Source: Kalaharituber pfeilii (taxonomy: Eukaryota > Ascomycota > Pezizomycetes > Pezizales > Pezizaceae). From it: a stretch of DNA of 64,000 bases. The DNA lies in NCBI GenBank assembly GCA_015179045.1, contig WHUZ01000004.1, forward strand, positions 372,001 to 436,000, written 5' to 3'. A program made the position numbers and the translations under genes. Shown in pieces: positions 60,453-64,000 of this stretch. The stretch's first letter is position 1. Each line of letters starts with the position of its first letter. A model generated the notes under the pieces. The model made no database searches. It had not been told where the DNA came from and saw only the letters and a program-made list of their open reading frames with translations.

Positions 60453-60908
60453 CAGATTCTTACATTTCTACATTGCCCACAAGTCGCCTCCGACTTACCC
60501 TCGTAGTTCCTAAAGGAGCAATTTAAATCATGGTTCAAGTTCAAATTGGCCAATTTCAAACCAACAGCAGCATCTGCAAATAATACTTCCAACTAGGATC
60601 AGTGAGCATCCATTCCACGTTTTTGCACACCAAAACTCGGCTCTCTTTTCCTCCCCTCCTGGCATCCTTGAGCATCTTTGATGTTCGCTTGATCCCACAT
60701 CTATCTCTAAGCACAGAACGCAACAGATATCTACATTCTCCAAGGGCATTCTCATATTCTGTGTACAATTCAAAGCTACATAAGAATCCTACACCTCACC
60801 AGTCTACTGTTCACCAGCCCTTGTCAACTCCCCTTAATCAGCGATAGAGTTGCTAAAGCATTTATATGCCTTGCGGGAAGAGAGTTGGGGGGAAGTCCTG
60901 TCATATTC
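60453..60908. other. no gene seen
   Basis: This stretch lies between the SINE and the anchored unknown gene and likely contains its promoter. A plus-strand frame at 60602-60847 is unrecognised. Confidence 0.4.
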
Positions 60909-63900
60909 ATGTGCGCTAGACTGATTTTCCTTATCACAGTAATTAGTTTGGTTATATACTTTGTTTGCCGAGATGTAAGTTTTGTCCGGATTACTTTTGC
61001 CAAAGAGACATACAGTTCTACTATATTTGGCAACAAGCTAATAACTGGTAATCGTGCGATGAACATTCGCAGCTGCAGTCAGGGCCCCTGTTCTCCGGTT
61101 TTGGACTTGAGCCTATTCATCATTTTTTCTTCCATCACCCAATCCAAGAGGAAGGTTCCCCGGATTTAGGCTCTGGCAATGATCAATTACAAATACTTAC
61201 TTCAATCGCTTCTGTTTCAGAAACCCCGATGGTTATAGGTACAAGAACGGCAGCACTTCACCCCCAATCACCGCCACCATCACCACTAGACAGTGCTGCT
61301 GTTCAGGGCCAAAATACGACAATCACAAGTCCATTAATATCAATATCAGCTAGGAATGGGGCTGGTAATGGGATGGATTTCCGGTCCCAATTACCAGCAG
61401 CTCTCTCTATGCCTGTATCCTTAGTAACAGACGTTCCAGAGTTGACAGATGGAAGGATGGGGGATATACAATTGATACTAGAACAATCACTATCGCGAAG
61501 ACAAATTAGACTCGAAGAGCGAGAGTTGACAAGGGGTGTAGATGTGGATGTCGAAGCTGCGGATTCTGGAAAGCTGGTACAGAAGCACAGAGATGCTCAG
61601 GCATTGGGGGGATCTAATGAGCATGTGGACAGTTGTATTACGAATGGGGAAGTGGATAGGGTGCTCAGGCAGGGGCAGCATGATGCGGTGGACCGTATGA
61701 ATGCGGCGGAGAGATTTGCTCGACAGTCAGATGATGCAGATAATGGAACAATTAGCTCTCACCCACTTGGGAGCGAAGCTACAAACCGAGTTAGAGGCAC
61801 CAATGAGAAGAGTAAGAAGACAGGTGGCAGGGTGGATGGTGTTGCTGAGGCTACAGGAGCAATCCATGGTGATATGAAAAAGAGAGAGACGGAGGTTGAG
61901 GTTGAGCAAGAAGGTAGGAACAAGCTCCACGGTCCTACGAGTGGTGATTAATACTAATGTATCGGCTTCGCGGGAATTTAAAAGTCGTTCGCAAGCAAAG
62001 TCTGCTACATAGTAGGCCCTTCATAATGGGAGGGAATCCATCATACGATGACCCAGCAAAGGACGAGCTTGTAGCGCCTCAGGTCAAAGGCATACTATCA
62101 CCCTCCCAGGAGAACATTTGGCCGCCTTCAACTACAATTCTTACTACTTTGATTGAATCTTCTGGCCTACAATATCCTCCGTCAGAGCCTGAGAAACCGG
62201 GGAGACATGAAGTTAGTATTCTCTACTGATTATTTGAGCATTGTGTAACTAATACCCCAACATCTTCCCCCTTTGGGCATCTTCCAATGCCTAATTCTGT
62301 AAAGTGCAACGTTTGCCAGTTCTGCATAAAATATAAATCAAAGTCTACTTGTACAGTAAAGGCTAATATCTAGATTGGGTACAGGAGGATTTAACAGACA
62401 GGGTTGCTGAAGATGATGTTGATATCTCGGCCAATAGCAAAGCCAATAACAAAAATGACAAAAGCAAGAAAGGTGAAATTGCGAACGAAGAGAATCGTTC
62501 TCGGTTTATTTCGACGACTGCTTAGAAAGCAGCTGAGATTCTCGCGGAAAAGCAGCATAAAAGGAAAGAAAACGATAAACGAGAAAGGGAGGAGATCGAG
62601 AAACTTGACCGGAACGATGAAACTCTACCTCCTCAGTTGATAGGTAGGGGACCCTTCTTCCTAAGCGTTTGAATGATTGATATATTCGGTAATCCAGATC
62701 AAATTCATCGAGTGGCCTCTCAACACAACTTGCAATCTAAGGACATCAAAGACACGCTGCATAATATATTACATGTTACGCAAGGGGTTGTTCTACCCCA
62801 TGAGAGAGAGCATATTCAGGGCACACAAAAGCAAAGTTCAATTAGGGGCAAAGGGGAAGGATCTACGGAAATGGGAGGTAAGTGGTACTTGCCTGTCGAG
62901 TGGTGGAGGGGAACAATGGGTTCAGGGTTCTCCTAATAATACTATTAATTTAGATTATCCAGCACATACGAAGCTGGGTACAAGCCAGAAGTCACCGGTT
63001 GGGATGAATAATATGGATTTCGGTCTTCCCCAGGAGTCCTATCGTATGCGGGAAATGTTCTATGAGACTGTTTCCGGCGCCATGCGTGCGGCTCAAGGTA
63101 ACCTACAGAGCGTTGTTTTGGGTGAAACCCCAGCTACGGAGGAAGAAATGGAGCAATATGCGAAAGAAACCACAATGCCCCAGCATAAGACTGCTTTGTT
63201 TGCCGTATCTACTAGGGAAACTAAGGCATCACAAGCTGAAGACACGAAATCGCCACTGAATTTTGACTTAAGCGAGCCTCTCGACGTGAAAAAGCTTAAG
63301 ATGCTCAGTAGCGGGATGCTGAATGAGAATCTGCTGCATAGAGTTGGAGCGGACAATGCTTATATGCATAGATCGACTACTTTTATCAAATTCTTAAGTC
63401 AAACACACATGGGCGTGCTTGATGACGGACGGCTTGTTGCGAGGTTAAGTCAGTGGTTTATGCCATACGCATGGAAATTTACAGATGGTACCCAGCGAAA
63501 GGCTGCTCCTGGAACCCAATTGCCGTTCGAAGGCATACCAGCACAATCAGCCGAGTTCTCCGTGGCAGGACAACCAAAGGGCGAGAAATGTCGAGTCATA
63601 TTTGATCCGTGCACGATGAAGTCCGTCTGTAATTGGCGAATGATCCAGAAGACGTTGTCATATTCAGCCTATATGGCAGATAAGAATAGAAGGCCGTTGA
63701 AGGGGGTGGTTGAGACGCTGCTAGAGCAGCCACCAGCTGAAGTGTTGTTTTTGACGGCGAAAGATCTATGTTTGGGGTATAGATTCGAGAGGTCGGAGAG
63801 AGGAGTGCCAAGAGCTGTGTGGAAAGACGAACAGACGTCATGGTTGAAGCATTATGGAGACGTGCCAATCAGCTTGCTTCTGGGGCCTGAAAAGAATGCT

Positions 63901-64000
63901 CATGCAGTAGTGATCGGGATGACTGCTGTGGTGCAGGAAATGTTTAATCATCCAGCTAAGATTAATCCTCCGAATGGAACGGACGAGGTCACGATAGTGT
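60909..64000 (+). CDS. unknown multi-exon protein with N-terminal membrane anchor (3' end beyond window)
   Basis: I do not recognise this family. A consistent model has seven exons: 60909-60974, 61073-61913, 61985-62211, 62385-62472, 62530-62643, 62698-62877 and 62954 to the edge (about 854 residues so far). All phases match, and each intron removes stops that would break the frame. Support includes TACTAAT in intron 2 and CTAAT in intron 1. Exon 1 codes MCARLIFLITVISLVIYFVC, a signal-anchor or signal peptide. Then come a His/Phe-rich patch, a Ser/Pro-rich part, a charged segment (RRQIRLEERELTRG), a Lys/Glu-rich coil (EKQHKRKENDKREREEIEK) and a more ordered last exon with MREMFYETVSGAMRAAQGN, KCRVIFDPCTMKSVCNW, GVPRAVWKDEQTSWLKHYG and SLLLGPEKNAHAVVIG. 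No RNA evidence; exon joins are inferred. Confidence 0.6.

Noticed and set aside
1..64000. CRISPR arrays, bacterial operons, rRNA genes
   Set aside because: No regularly spaced direct repeats with unique spacers, no ribosome-binding-site organisation, and no rRNA-like sequence were seen; the intron structure is eukaryotic.

Overview
The window is nuclear DNA of a filamentous ascomycete (Pezizomycotina). The evidence is short GT-AG introns (about 47-120 nt) with CTAAC/CTAAT-like branch sites, plus fungal forms of Ies4, a Whi2-like BTB protein, Ccs1, the sideroflexin Fsf1, uricase and N-acetylglutamate synthase. The repeat load and a Crinkler-type gene would suit a Pezizomycetes-like genome, but that placement is a guess. 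Most genes had to be assembled from several exons, so the coordinates below are spans with exons listed in the text.

Genes, left to right: a decayed Chk1 checkpoint-kinase relic (minus); an APC/C-type E2 ubiquitin-conjugating enzyme of the UBE2C family; INO80 subunit Ies4 (minus); the Dna2 nuclease-helicase in ten exons; tubulin cofactor C; a Whi2-like BTB protein; CAF-1 subunit Cac2; urate oxidase; mitochondrial ribosomal protein uL13m (minus), divergent from the copper chaperone Ccs1; sideroflexin Fsf1 (minus); a PP2C phosphatase (minus); N-acetylglutamate synthase; a gene joining a restriction-endonuclease-like domain to a kinase-like domain; and a multi-exon unknown gene with an N-terminal membrane anchor that runs off the right edge. 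These are mostly housekeeping genes (cell cycle, chromatin, replication, mitochondria, nitrogen). I see no cluster that works as one pathway.

Between them lie repeat-rich accessory stretches. They hold a PIF/Harbinger-like element with TTA target duplications (31.9-32.7 kb), a TA-flanked mariner/pogo-like MITE with perfect 23-bp inverted repeats and internal copies of the same core (43.7-44.1 kb), a broken Helitron carrying HUH Rep and Pif1-like helicase parts (44.7-50 kb), and two diverged copies of a tRNA-derived SINE with pol III A and B boxes (50.1-50.3 kb minus, 60.2-60.45 kb plus). There is also a repeat pair of about 175 bp (25.1 and 57.1 kb), a degenerate satellite-like block (55.4-56.6 kb) and minisatellites. 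A ten-base motif, YAYGAGACTA, recurs at 11 or more non-genic places.

The most interesting items are the SINE pair, the REase-kinase (Crinkler-like) gene, the Chk1 relic, the dispersed YAYGAGACTA motif and the unknown anchored gene at the right edge. Everything here is by-eye reading. Splice sites were chosen by phase, consensus and family resemblance; none is backed by transcripts.
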